The position numbers and the translations under genes were made by a program. A DNA stretch of 64,000 bases, taken from positions 31,203,911 to 31,267,910 of the forward strand of contig CM023457.1 of NCBI GenBank assembly GCA_013339765.2. The letters run 5' to 3'. The DNA is from Haemaphysalis longicornis. Its lineage: Eukaryota; Arthropoda; Arachnida; Ixodida; Ixodidae. Below the pieces are notes generated by a model. That model did not search any database. It was not told where the DNA came from and saw only the letters and a program-made list of their open reading frames with translations. This document shows positions 23,041-34,310 of this stretch, piece by piece (within the stretch, counting starts at the first letter, position 1; each line of letters begins with the position of its first letter).

Positions 23041-23054
23041 ATGCAAAATAACGA

Positions 23055-23585
23055 GTACGACACGCCGTCGCAGATTCGTTTGACGTCTCCTCTAAACGAG
23101 ATAAGGAGATGAGACGGGGAGGGTCCGAAACCGGTTTTCTTCTACTGTTACTCAGAGCGAAGTTTCCGGAATGAGTGCACGTATTGCACGCGAGCTGGAT
23201 CGAGCTCGGCGAATGGACAACTGATACAGGAGGTTCGTCTATCTGCCAGCAGCGTTGAGCGCGGCGATGGGTGACGCGGAATGAGTCACTGGCCGACCGG
23301 GCCTTCTCCCGTAGTCCTCTTCTCCAGCATTGTGTGATGCAGCTATCGCAGCGGTCGCAAGTTACGCCGTCAGTTGCAGGCTTTTCGTACGAGCGGTAGT
23401 ATTCATGCCCAATGTAGCGATCCTGCAATATCAAGCAAGCAAGCAAGCGCTGAGTGTTCCGGGCCGTACTCCAAAGCTCAGGACCCATTAAAGATTCAGG
23501 AATCGAAGTCTAACGGAACGGGCTGCCTTGATCACCGGCAAGTTTCAACTACCGGTCACCATTCCCTACCACGATTTGCAACAGA

Positions 23586-23586
<1 letters not shown>
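23055..23586. other. No gene assigned
   Basis: The minus strand is open for 168 codons (22982-23488) with a few clustered cysteines (CDRCDSC), but the frame runs into the LINE target duplication and has no recognisable domain. Confidence 0.4.
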
Positions 23587-23616
<30 letters not shown>

Positions 23617-23617
23617 A

Positions 23618-23682
<65 letters not shown>
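23587..23682. repeat. (CT)n and (TA)n microsatellites
   Basis: A CT tract (23587-23616) is followed by a long AT tract to 23680. Confidence 0.95.
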
Positions 23683-23689
23683 AAAGAGA

Positions 23690-23945
23690 TATAGTTGACC
23701 CTCCGGTAGTAGACCAAACGTCGTTTATTGGCAGGAGCAGAAGCGAGGCGAGCGTAGGTACAAGCGTACAGACGATGACCGAACTCGCGCGCCGAGCACA
23801 TTCTGCCGCACTTCTTTCGCTGCTAACAGCGTGCGCGCATACCGTCGTGCATAGTTGGCCACGATTGCATGGCACTCTTTCTTGATTTGGCGCATACCCC
23901 GATAAGCTGATGGCATTACAAGAGCTGCTCATTAGCCTTGCTACA
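23690..23945 (-). other. Unassigned 250-base unit between AT tracts
   Basis: On the minus strand it starts TGTTGTAGCAAGG and carries CCAATAAACGAC about 40 bases before its end, so it could be a solo LTR. No primer-binding site, target duplication or second LTR was found. Confidence 0.2.
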
Positions 23946-23947
23946 AC

Positions 23948-23957
23948 ATATATATAT

Positions 23958-24031
<74 letters not shown>

Positions 24032-24044
24032 AGAGAGAGAGAGA
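23948..24044. repeat. (TA)n and (GA)n microsatellites
   Basis: AT tract to about 24020, then GA-rich to 24044. It directly abuts the left arm of the next fold-back. Confidence 0.95.
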
Positions 24045-24394
24045 GAAACGCCCGCAGTCTACAACGCCAAAGAAGGCATACAGGAACGGTTAGGCTATTT
24101 TTTACCGTTAATGACGTTACATTCGTTTTTATTATTATGAATTACGTGAGAAGAAGAAAGAAAAACACGGCGCCCAGAGTGGGTACCGAACCCACGCCTT
24201 TCGATTAGATCTCAATGCCTTACAAGATCTAATCGAAAGGCGTGGGTTCGGTCCCCACTCTGGGTGCGTGTTTTTCTTTCTTTCTTTCTCACTTAATAAT
24301 AATAATAAAAAAATGAATGTAACGCATTAACGGTAAAAAAATAGCCTGACCGTTCCCTTTATGCCTTCTTTGACGTTGTAACTGCCGGCGTTTC
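24045..24394. repeat. Large fold-back with tRNA-like B boxes
   Basis: Arms of about 168 bases (24045-24212 and 24225-24394) are roughly 90% complementary around a 12-base loop. The inner 20 bases of each arm (24193-24212 and 24225-24244) match perfectly. Each arm carries GTGGGTTCGGTNCCCAC, which resembles the B box and T arm of a tRNA or tRNA-derived SINE, pointing away from the loop toward each end. It may have come from two head-to-head SINE-like units or an inverted duplication. Confidence 0.9.
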
Positions 24395-24774
24395 TTTCTG
24401 TATTTCCTAACGAGCCCCTCATTTCGAAACCCTATATATTAGGGAGACGTCAAGGGTAGCCGTCACCCAGAAGACACGTCGCAGAGGCAGTGGACACAGC
24501 GCGTTTATTCTCAGCGGCAACCAAGAGCTCCAGCCCCAGGAATGATGATGAGGATGGTACATGAAGAATAGATGAGGACTGCCTGCGTTCTTTTGTATTA
24601 GTCTAACGAAGTATTTCGATAATTAGGAGACAGTACCAAGGAGAGCCCGGTTATCCAAAGTCTCCGAAGTGGATAGGCATGTTGACAGATTGATGCTCAC
24701 GATATATATATTACTAATAGAAGTATAATAATATGAAGTCATTATAATCATAATAGTAGATATATAATTTAGTA
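24395..24774. other. No gene
   Basis: Short unassigned stretch. It includes GCGCGTTTATTCTCAGC, whose complement contains AATAAACGCGC, reminiscent of an LTR polyadenylation signal on the minus strand, but nothing supports a full LTR. Confidence 0.4.
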
Positions 24775-24776
24775 TA

Positions 24777-24816
<40 letters not shown>

Positions 24817-24825
24817 TATATAATA

Positions 24826-24980
24826 TGAATGACAAATGCGGTTCGAAATTTGTCGATACTCGTCGGCGAGCCGCAGGATCAAATATGAAAACGAAATTTT
24901 GGTATCTTAATTTTTTCTGCTCAGCCTGCGGCTCGCCGACGAGTATATATCGACAAATTTCGAACCGCATTTGTCATTCA
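24826..24980. repeat. Fold-back next to AT tract
   Basis: Arms 24826-24877 and 24925-24980 are complementary (AATGACAAATGCGGTTCGAA ... and its complement), with a 5-base ATATA insertion in the right arm and a 47-base spacer. An AT microsatellite (24775-24824) adjoins the left arm. Confidence 0.9.
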
Positions 24981-25391
24981 TTTTGCCCTACCATTAAACA
25001 GCTTCGCTGTCTACTCACGTGGGCTGGCTTTGTGTGCAGTCATTTTCCATGGGAAAGGGGCATTTTCTCTCCCGGAGGTCCTACGGTTCGACCACCCCCC
25101 GCATTTACGAATTAAGATCGTATAGCTCTCGCATTAAACGAGATATCAGGGGCAAATTATTTCGGTTCGCGCGCAGGGGTACTAGGTTCAGAGGCGCGCC
25201 ATCAGCGTGGGCCCCGCCACCGATATGTGGTGTATATTAAAACGATAGCTTTCTTAGTGGGATCCATGGCGTTCTGGTCGAAAAACTGACGCATTTCCCC
25301 ATAGACCGGTTGGTCGAACGAGAAGCTCTGATAACATCTCTGGGCGCATGTACAGCTCGTGCGTGAAGTCGGGCTTTCATTGCGTCAAAGT
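24981..25391. other. No feature seen
   Basis: Unassigned sequence between a fold-back and a SINE. Confidence 0.5.
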
Positions 25392-25411
25392 GGTTCCTTG
25401 AAATAGATCGA

Positions 25412-25462
<51 letters not shown>

Positions 25463-25892
25463 AATTGATATTGATTGATTTGATATTGATTGATTGATAG
25501 ATATTGATCGATTAATTGATTTATATTGATTTATGATTGATTGATATTGATTTTATTGATATGATTGATATTGATTTGATATTGAGTGCTTGATTGATAT
25601 TGCTATTGATTGGTTGATTGATGATTGTGGTTGAGTGATATTGATTGATTGATTGGGCGGGTTTAACGCGCCGACGCAACTCAGGCCATGAGGCGCGCCG
25701 TAGTGGAGGGCTCCGATTAATTTTCACCACCTGGGATCTTTAACGTGCGCCGAAATCTAGTAACTCACGGGCGTTTTCGCTTTTTCGCCTCCATCAGAAG
25801 CAGCGGCCGCCGCGGCCGGAATCGAACCCGCCACCTCGTGCTCAGCAGCACAACGCCTTAGCCACTGAGCCACCGCGGCGGGTTCCTTGAAA
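25392..25892 (-). mobile_element. Ruka-like SINE with expanded (AATC)n tail
   Basis: The target duplication GGTTCCTTGAAA is at 25392-25403 and 25881-25892. On the minus strand the unit starts CCGCGGTGGCTCAGTGGC (tRNA A-box-like), with the B box GGGTTCGATTCCGGCCG, the conserved GATGGAGGCGAAAAAGCGAA region, ACGTTAAAGATCCCAGG and GGAGCCCTCCACTACGGCG. These are hallmarks I recall for the tick tRNA-derived SINE Ruka. The tail is about 240 bases of degenerate (AATC)n (25404-25650), strongly expanded. Confidence 0.9.
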
Positions 25893-26920
25893 ATCGCGTG
25901 AAAGGAGCGGTTCATAGATAAGACAGTGCATGCATCAATCATTAAGACATATGGTATACAATAGTATAGCAGTATACCTTTATCTCATAAACCACCGTAT
26001 CGGTATACATTTATTAGATCGGTCGCAAATGCGTTTAAAATCGTCGCATTGGTTGTTCTTCGTTTGTGATTTTGGTCTTTGAATGCTTGACGATAGATTG
26101 GACTCACTATTAGTTTTCGCGCTTCTCCCAATGTTCTTTAGGAAGGGATGATAATTTTTTTCTTTACAATCTGCCGTCTACCCAAGTTTCGTGCTTTGCC
26201 GTTTTTGGTTCTACATCATTGCTTTCTACCTCCGGCCCTTCCCCGGCCCAAAATATATTCCGACTAAGCCTACACTTCATTAATAATATATAAAAGCCTT
26301 AAACATTTTTCCCTTAAGGCGCGATCGAGAACTGACAACGTTACGTAACTTACGCTGTTCAATTGAAAACTCGTTGCGATATGAGAGTCGATCGCGTCCC
26401 AGCGTACGTTGCGCAAGAAACGTTACTCTGGCAATCTTGCCCGTCTGCGTAACCTCCAATTCCGAAGCGTAGCGCGTTTATCATATATGGAAAGGAGCCC
26501 TAATCAAACGGAGAGGTTGGCTCCGATCCAACAACGGCGAGACGACTGCTGCAACAGCTTGAGAAACTGTGTCCAAATGGAGAGTGAGTCACAGGCGGGG
26601 CCGTCATGTGTTGGAAATTCAATGTGGCGAAACGTTGCAGATAATGCAAGCCCGCTAAAATAATAAACGCTGGTCTGGACTATGAATCAAACCGAAACGT
26701 CCATTACAAAGCGCTGTATACAGCACACGGCCACAAAGTGGTTAAAGTTCGTGCCTTTTCAATACCTTCGCTAATTGTGCGCGAATTTATTTGCGTAATG
26801 TATTTAATTTAATTAAAAATCATACACTGTTCATTTATTTCTGACACAACGAAATTCCCAGAAACCTTGTCACCTAACAAAGACGCGAAAACACCTGTAT
26901 GCGTAATGTAACAACCGGTT
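25893..26920. other. No gene assigned
   Basis: AT-rich sequence. A short open frame at 26409-26663 has no recognisable features. Confidence 0.4.
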
Positions 26921-27005
26921 GGTGGTGGTGGGAGGACATTTTATTGGAGCAAAAGGGGAAGTGCCGCCTTAGTCCAGCAGCGCTCGTGACCGCGTTGGCT
27001 CGAGA
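26921..27005 (-). mobile_element. LINE 3' end with (CCA)n tail
   Basis: On the minus strand the sequence ends ...AATAAAATGTCC followed by CCCACCACCACCAACC. This resembles the AATAAA-plus-CCACCACC end of the LINE at 21196. The upstream part (GTCCAGCAGCGCTCGTGACC on the plus strand) fits the C-terminal or UTR part of tick LINEs as I remember them. It is heavily 5'-truncated. Confidence 0.5.
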
Positions 27006-27428
27006 GAAGTGGCCCAGTGTGCTAATTGGACTAATGACGAAGCCCAACATCGGATTTGACTAAAACAGTGCATGCTCGCAGGCGCAAGGCATGCGAGGCG
27101 TTTTGCATTGCGCAATATCCCCGCGCAGGCCTTGCCCTCTTTCACTCAAAATGAATTCTCGGCCTCCATTCGTCGAATTTGAACACTAGGCCACTTCGAC
27201 TGCCCATTCCGTAGCGCTGTGGTGAAGACGACCTACGGGGCCTGTGGCGAGCTGGGCTGGTCAACTCAGTCTTCCCACTGCTCCGCGGGGAGGGGAAAGT
27301 GGTAGTGGGGTAAGTGCAAGGTGTGTTGCGGTGTTGACATTGGAAGGCATAAGACGGTGGGATGAATGTGACGTGACTGAAGAAGGTGTCCGCTTGTGGT
27401 CGGCGGTAGACGTGAGATTAGGGAGGTT

Positions 27429-27657
27429 TTAGCTTACCGTGTGTACCGTGCGTTCCGTGGATACCGTGCGTACCGGGAGCCGACTGGGCATGCGCGCATT
27501 CGCTCCAGCAGAGTGGCTTAGTTCCGCTGAGGGGTAACCCGCCTCGCCGTGCCCGCGCTGCGCAGTCAGTCCCCTCAGAACGTAGCTTATTTAGTGACTC
27601 TGGGTATCCCGGTACACACGGTGCTTACGCATGGAACATACGGCAGACACGGTGAGC
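27429..27657. repeat. Degenerate fold-back, ACCGTG-rich arms
   Basis: Arms of about 50 bases (27429-27477 and about 27605-27657) read AGCTTACCGTGTGTACCG and an imperfect complement. The spacer is about 125 bases. No gene surrounds it. Confidence 0.55.
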
Positions 27658-27989
27658 GAAAAATCTTATTGGTAACTGGTTGAGGACGTGCGATGAGTTT
27701 GGTGGTTATGCTTTTTGCGCGTGGAATGAGGTGATAAAGGAGGTCGTTGAAAGTACGGCCAATAACCGGTTGAACTATAAAATCAATACTTACTGACACT
27801 TTGCGCCTTGAGCTTGAGTTAACGGGCTCGGTTTCCGGTGGAAGAAGACAGTTCATTTCTACAGGGAACACCTATGTCCGGAGCTGCCAGGGTAGTCGAC
27901 GGGGCCATCTCTGCGCGTTAGCTGCTTGAGAGCGTAATAAATATCCCCTCGGGCTCTAAATTAAGCCGCAGCCCTCAAAACACACTCAT

Positions 27990-28110
27990 ATCCCGAGCGT
28001 ATACGCTAGCTTAGCGTCTATATGCTATACGTATAGCTTACGTATACGCTATACGTATACGTATACGTGTAAGCGGATACGCTGTACGTATACGCTTGGC
28101 GTCTTAGCTA
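27990..28110. repeat. Cluster of CGTATACG palindromes
   Basis: At least six overlapping GTATAC/CGTATACG motifs in about 120 bases, giving many alternative hairpins. Similar GCGTATACGC or GCGTACGC motifs occur near the ends of the TIR element at 4344-5519. Confidence 0.7.
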
Positions 28111-30454
28111 TAGCAAAGACACCAAACCAGCTGGCCAAGCTCCAAAATAATGTATAAAGAATACAAATTTAATGCATACATGTTCATCTCAACAATATCA
28201 TACTAACGTAGATTAGACATGAATTTAACAAACTAATGTTTGTGCCAAACACAGTAAAACAATGTAGAGTACATACTTATACGTCTTGCGTGCGTACCAC
28301 TACAATATCCATAAACGAACAGTATGAAAGGGAACACAGGAACGCGCAGAAAATGCCCTCGGACCCAGCTGTGAGTGATACGCAGCGGCCGCCGTCGGAA
28401 ACAAAGTGGAAAGGGGGACGCTGTTCTAACAACTGTTCCCATTCCCGCCGTTCGTCTTATCGGCTGTCTACGATACCATTTATCGGCGAACTGACGTAAG
28501 CTGCTGCTTTGTAGAAATGTCAGCGTGGTAGGGGTGCCAACAGTTAGTTGAAGAGCGCCCTCCTTTCCCCCTTTGGTTTTCACAGCGCCATCCGCGTATC
28601 GCTCCGAGTCTGTTTCGACGCTGTTTGCCACGCGTTCCTGTGTTCCCTTTCATATTGCTCACAATAGTACCAGTAAGGTAACATCCCGCAAACAGCATAT
28701 AAAAAAAACCATGCCAGGTGCATTCTACGATATCCTTCACGTGATTGGACGGGTTTTTTTGTTGTTGTTGTATAGCCACGTGAATATACATAATTTTGAC
28801 CCCAAAAGTATACGTCTCCTGGACATCATCCAGGATATCAGTAGCACGTATACGGTTTGCTGGGGAACCTCGTCAATTGCTGCGGGCGTACACGCCACGC
28901 CGAACGTTGAGGCTACACTCTGGTGATACGCCACTGGATTCGTGGAGGAAGATGAGTCACTTGGCAAAGAAGGCACGGGGATAAAGTTTAAAACGAGATT
29001 TCACCGCTGCCATAAAGATTACCTAGAAATGCGGCAGACGTCGTGCTAGAGTGACGCAACGTAGCGTGGCTTGAATAACGCCGGTCTTGCGAATGAGTGA
29101 GTGGACGGCGGACATGTATCGCACTGTCTTGGACGGAACGTAAAAAGTAAAAAAAAAGAAAAACACTTACAGTGCACATACACGCCTGTTTTGTTTTTAT
29201 TGTTTGCCGTCTTTTATTCAGCCCGAGCTTACACGACTGGTAGCATAAAAGAAATTCATAGGGTTGTGGGAAACGCTGCAAGAAACAGACCTGTGCGTTT
29301 CTCGCAGCGAGAAATGCATCTGTGAGAAATGGGAGAATACGTGGCGACGTATCAAACGCGTGCTCATAGCTTAATTAGGATTCATGCCTCCTAGCTTTTT
29401 TTTATTCCTTTTTAAGGGGTGGGGTGTGGAGACCCTCATAGAATGAATCGAGACCGTCAGGTGGAGACCGTCAGAGAAACTTGGTATATTTTGTCAGGGT
29501 TTCGTTTTCTTTCTTTCTTTTTCACGTCATGCGGAATTTGGAGATTTTCTGAATATGGTTTCGGAAAGCACATTGCGTGGACGCGAGGCAAGCGCATGCA
29601 AGAAGCAACTTATAATTTACTTCAACTGGACAAAGAAGTAACCAATATATTTCACTGACGGAAATTAATCGGCCAGCTCTCCAGAGGCCCAGGTAAGAAA
29701 ATCCAGATTTCGGTTGCGATTGACCCGAAATTTAATTCGGCTCATTGTTTGCCGGGAGAAAGGGCCTGGAGCATTTTATTAGTGTTTCACAGCAAGACAA
29801 GCCATGATTTCCGTAGCTTCAACTCGCACGGGAAGCGGACGGAGGCAGACACCCGCGAAATACAAAAATTAGCGGTGGCTTAGCTCGGCTATGCCAGGAT
29901 ATACGTAGCGTGAGCTAAGGTTCAGCTGGTTATTCTTAGCTTTCCGGTTGTCTAGGATTACCTTGGTTATCATGCTTACTGCTGCTTCAAAGACACACAC
30001 ACGGTATACGCATTATGTGACCTACATTTATCAAGCGGCTCCGGCGCAGCGCCACCAATCGCCCCAGAGCTAAGCTGGTTCGACAGGCGCACGCCGGTGT
30101 TTGCTGCGACGCACGAGCCATCGGTTCCACACCCCGCCACCCCTCGCATGATCATCAAGTGGACCGGGCCGCCTCGTGCGGAACGGAGGTCGGCGAAGAC
30201 GCTGGGCGCGATGGGGTGTGTGAGAGACGCCGAGGCAGCGAGCAACGTTCTGTGCGCCGTGTGACGTCACTGCTCCTCGCGCATGCGCAGCACGGCTCTC
30301 CAGGAGCCACGCGAAACTGCTCAACCTCGGCCAGTGTAGCTCACGCTACAATATCCCCCATACCGCTCGATCACATTTCCTTTACCGCTCAAACGATCGA
30401 GCCCGAGGCGCCGACCGTATCCCCGTTCCCAGATCCAGCAAGCTATCAAATTAA
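28111..30454. other. No gene or repeat recognised
   Basis: Scattered open frames up to about 130 codons lack splice or domain support. The part from 30050 to 30440 is CpG-rich and could be promoter-like, but no transcription unit can be attached to it. Confidence 0.5.
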
Positions 30455-30680
30455 AATTCAGTGGTTTTCGGGCGCCGCAGCTACGCCTGGGTTACGATTG
30501 AAAAGCTTCGGGTTAATTTCCGCCTCCTCGGGATTTTTTAGCGGACGCCGAAATTTCGACACGCAGGTGTTTTTGTTTTCCGCCTGCACCCGAAAAGCGG
30601 CCGCTGCGGCCAGGAGCGAACCAGCGCCCTTTGGCTCAGCAGCGGAGTGTTTCAGTCGCTGAGCTGCCGCGGCGGGTACA
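30455..30680 (-). mobile_element. Diverged Ruka-like SINE
   Basis: On the minus strand: CCGCGGCAGCTCAGCGACTG, a degraded B box, GGCCGCAGCGGCCGC, a block ending in CGAAATTTCGGCGTCCGC, and a degenerate end. The layout matches the better-preserved SINEs at 25392-25892 and 55770-56021, but many substitutions make it old. Confidence 0.7.
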
Positions 30681-32687
30681 AAGCCGCCATTTAGTGGTGC
30701 ACTTTCCCGTACGGTCCGCCGGGAATGGTCTGGCCCTGTAGAGGAGGTTGGGGCACGGCGTCTGTTGCCGCCAAGTTACGGCAGCTGCGGCGGCGTCCGG
30801 AAGTGGTCGACCGGCAGTGGCCCCGTGACCTCCGGAAGGTCACGGCCCCCTCGTTGACCTCGGCGGCGGGCTGCCGCTCCGGAGCGGCCAGTCGAGTCGT
30901 CCGACCGACCGGCCGCCTGCCACAGCTGCAAACGATGGAGGCGCCGGAATAGAAAAGAGGAACTACAAATCGCCGAAAAGCGGTTTCGGCGGGTTCTGAA
31001 TCAGCGGCTGGCCGCCACCCCCTGACGTAAGGATGCGTCAGTGTTTTTGACCGACTTGCGAGCAAGTTACCTTCCGATAGCGGCGGGACGGGAGACAAGG
31101 GCTGCGCCGCTCTTCTTTTGCCCCTTTTTATGGGTCACCCCATTTATTTTATGTTACTCTTTCCTTTGCTGTCGTATTTCTTTTTGTCATTGTTGTAGTC
31201 GTGCGTTGCTAAAAGTTATTCGACGCTCTTCTTCTTTTTGAATCTCCTGGTTCCATTCCTCAAGTGCATTGTAGCCAGCTTACTGTTTTGATGACGACTG
31301 CCTTTTCTTCGTAGTTTTTCCTACTTTTTCCTACTTCCTACTATTTCTCCTACCGTCCTTCATTTGCACTCTGTATGTACTCATGAACACAAGCGCTCGG
31401 CTGAGGACTGTCCTTAAAAAGGTTCGGTTGTGGCGCATCTCAAGTCTGTACCACGTGGATTGAGACAGAAGATATTTTCGTTAAAGCTCACCAGAAAAAG
31501 AAAAAAAAAAAAAAGAAGCGCGCGTACTGTAGGCGCCCCCATTAAGAGTTGCCACCTTCGGAACTTGCGCAATAAGCTCACAAAGCTGCATAACAGCTGT
31601 AAGAGCAAGATTTTCCCGGAGATATTGACGAAACACCCGTGAAATTCCTGCGAACTTTCGGGGTTCGTTAAATCCTGAAGCACTATAGCTGTTGAAGAAT
31701 CCGCGAAGTTTAATAGATTGCAGCCTTTTCAAAAGGTGGTTCAAATTGAAAAAAAAAAAAAAAAGTCCGACATTTAATGCCCTTGCGTCGAATCCAATAA
31801 TTTCTTTTCGGTGTGAAAACGTATTGGGCATTTCAGAAATTATGAGAAGTTTCCACGTTCAGGCTTCGATTTCAACAAGGGCGACTTTTTCTTAAAGAGA
31901 AGCATGCCGATCGCCGGTCCTGAAGCATGGGGCTGTCAGGTTCAGGCTAACTGCGTTAAGGTGGTTTATCACAAAGAGTAAGGGATTCTAAAATATGAGT
32001 TTATTAAAAAGGGAAAATTATCCACGGAGTCGGAGTCCACAGACACGGCACATATTCGAGCAACAGCTTGTGTTATCCTTTTCTGCAGGGAAGAGCGAAA
32101 ATATCCTTTTTTTTTAACCCTACGAACTTCAGCGGAATAAAATCCCCATCCTTACCGTACTCACAGATTTATTTTAAATTTAGCGTTTTTTGGTGAGCCA
32201 CTGCGCTGCGGTGTTGTTTTAATTTGAAGTCACTGTGTGCGTGGAGCCAATAGCCATGGTAGTTTTCTCAGTAGAATTTGTGGCTGGACCAGTTGTTGAT
32301 GGGTTTTTATGATGCGGGCACAAAAAAGAATGCTCGAACAGGAGAACAAGTAAACTATAGAACTCGCGCTAAACCAATTGAATAGTATTCCGTTAACCGT
32401 GCGCTTCTAAGCATTTTTTTTTCTTAGTAATGAAAGAAAAGAGGAGGGGGAGCATGTGGGTATGTAACGAACAATGTTGTACTTAATAACCATGTTTGTA
32501 CAAACAAAAACGGATTAACTTCCCAGCTATATAGTTCTAAAAAGAAAAACTGTGGTTGATTCCTCCGTCACAGGAATCGGCAAAACACGAACGTTAAATG
32601 TGCAGCGAAATTTGCAGCTGAGCATGATTCGCAGGTCGGCGGCTGTCTTGTGGGTGTGCTTGGCGAGCGACGTCCTGCTGGCGGGTC
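30681..32687. other. No gene assigned; GC-rich then AT-rich
   Basis: The part from 30690 to 31110 is strongly GC-rich and open on both strands for 75-135 codons without any recognisable domain. The part from 31110 to 32687 is AT-rich with short A runs and no recognised element. Confidence 0.45.
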
Positions 32688-32985
32688 GCTTCGGCAAAGG
32701 TGTACTGGCGTCATTTCCGTGTCGGATATGACGTCAGTGAAATCTTCGTGTATCCCGGCATAAAACACTTTCGTGTTAAAATATAAAACCAAAAAACGAA
32801 CAACCCTTAGTATAACGTACTCTTTAGTACTAAAGGTTGCTTCCCCGCAAGGAGACGCTGTGTGCAGGGGTGCACCCTCTACAGGCAGCTTGCTTCGTTG
32901 TACTGGGGTTATTTCCGTGACGGATATGACGTAAGTGAAATCTTCGTTAATCCCGGAATAAAAAACTTTCGTGTTAAAAAGCCTA
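32688..32985 (+). repeat. Two copies of the 'FRDGYDVSEIF' repeat
   Basis: Units at about 32690-32785 and 32898-32985 share TTTCCGTG, CGGATATGACGT, GTGAAATCTTCGT, ATCCCGG and ACTTTCGTGTTAAAA. The complement of the core also occurs at 1168-1245 and 9718-9795. The translations share YDVSEIFVxPGIKxFRVK. Class unknown. Confidence 0.65.
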
Positions 32986-33111
32986 GTTCGCTCAATAAAA
33001 CGAAAATGTACGTGTCACAGACGCATGCGCTTGCTTTATTTTTTACACTGGTATGCCTCAACGAGTTTCCGCGAAGCCTTGTGCCAGCTCCTGTTCAGTA
33101 CTTTCATTTCT

Positions 33112-33490
33112 TTGTACCGTGGTTCACAACTTCGGGCAAGGCACTGAGCATATGCAAATGAACCCCCCTGAACGTTTGTTAGTGACGGCTCATCAGTTCT
33201 CCCTGGCTTTATCACCAACACAACGGCCCGTCTGGCCCGTATGAGGCCTTCGGCAAGATAGCAGGATTTCATAGACACAACAGCGACGGTGCACAATCGA
33301 CCGAGTGATTGGAGTGTTTCTTCCTGCAGCCTTCCTTCTTTTGTTTACCCGGCATGCACGAGCAGAAGCACGCAAAGCTTACACGGGTATAGGAAAAGTA
33401 ACGGAGGTCCCCCTTATCTTTCGGTGGCCTTTTTCATGTTGTAGCGCACTGGGCATGTGCCGTGTGTGACGCTTTTTTTCTTTTTTTTTT
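33112..33490 (+). repeat. Dispersed repeat, arm 1 of an inverted pair
   Basis: The complement of this stretch can be followed through 35930-36310. Matching blocks include TATCTTTCGGTGGCCTTTTTCATGTTGTAG (here up to about 33445), a GCAGCCTTCCTTC block and an AAGGCACTGAGCAT block. Both end in long T or A runs on the inner side. It is an unclassified transposon family. Confidence 0.7.
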
Positions 33491-34310
33491 CACACTGCAG
33501 TTGCCTTTGGCAAGCTTCCCTACTTTCTCCCTGTACTGCGCGAGGGGAAAGTTTGCAACAAATTTCGGCGTTGACCCACGGACAAAGAGCAGCTGAAGAG
33601 CAGAGAACGACAGGGCGCGTGCGGAGATGGGTGGCGGAGCCAGCGGCGGCTTGGCTGGGGTGGCGCTGTTTTCGCACACTACTGCTGACCCGGTTGCTAG
33701 GGCAGGGGTCTCAAACACGTGGCCCGCGGACCTCTCGATTGCGCCCCGCCCACTCATGAGTGTGTTCGTTAATTTATTCTTATTTGTTTTTTTTTTAGAG
33801 CACGCCCAAGGCGGTCACCATGTGTTGGAGCCTCACCATGGAACACATATTTTATATTTCAGAATCGGTAAAGGCATCCCGGATTATAAGGGCATCCCGA
33901 AAAAGCCTCCCAACGGGCGGGTGCCCTAATAACAGCACCAATGTTTACTCATCATCATCAGAATCAGTGTCCAACTTTTAGACATCCTGGAGATCGGTAT
34001 CGATACGTTTCTCGAATCATGAAGCCAAATTCTATTCAGAAGTCACCCGGCATATTTATAGGATGTGGGAAAGACTTGCTTCTTTCAAATGGCAGCGTTA
34101 GCTGGCAGTTTGTTACCCCTTACCAGCTCGTTTCAGCCTTGTTCGCTGCCCCGTCTTTTGTGGGACTAAATATGGTGACTGCATGCGGCCCGTGCGACAG
34201 TGCGAGTTTCAGACCGCTGTGCAAGGCAGACGTCAAATCGAGGCGCTGCTTGTCCCCTCTCCGCCGCGCGCGCACGTCGCACGGTGTCTCGACGAGCCCC
34301 GTCACCGCTT
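33491..34310. other. No gene; possible hAT terminus at 33703
   Basis: CAGGGGTCTCAAAC at 33703, followed by ACGTGGCCCGCGG, is the characteristic start of a widespread hAT group. No matching right end (GTTTGAGACCCCTG) is in the window, so the element is truncated or chance. The rest is unassigned. Confidence 0.4.

Larger units (their letters stand above)
21182..23054 (-). mobile_element. 5'-inverted (twin-primed) LINE with 14-bp TSD
   Basis: The direct repeat ATGCAAAATAACGA flanks the unit at 21182-21195 and 23041-23054. Between the repeats, 21196 to about 22710 is the 3' part of an RNase H-containing LINE on the minus strand. The remaining 330 bases carry its reverse transcriptase on the plus strand. 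The inner and outer breakpoints are close together in the element's own coordinates: the plus part ends just after the YADD region and the minus part starts just before FLGVTID. This is the expected product of twin priming. The 3' tail is AATAAA followed by a CCACCACC run, not poly-A. Confidence 0.9.

Noticed and set aside
22982..23488. 168-codon minus-strand frame with clustered cysteines
   Set aside because: It overlaps the LINE target duplication and the inverted RT segment, has no recognisable zinc-finger spacing and no family match that I can name.
25417..25660. Regular short repeats as a possible CRISPR array
   Set aside because: These are degenerate (TTGA)n tail repeats of a SINE in eukaryotic DNA; there are no spacers.
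30159..31098. Possible GC-rich gene on either strand
   Set aside because: Both strands are open because of composition; it overlaps an old SINE and shows no domain, signal peptide or splice-consistent partner.
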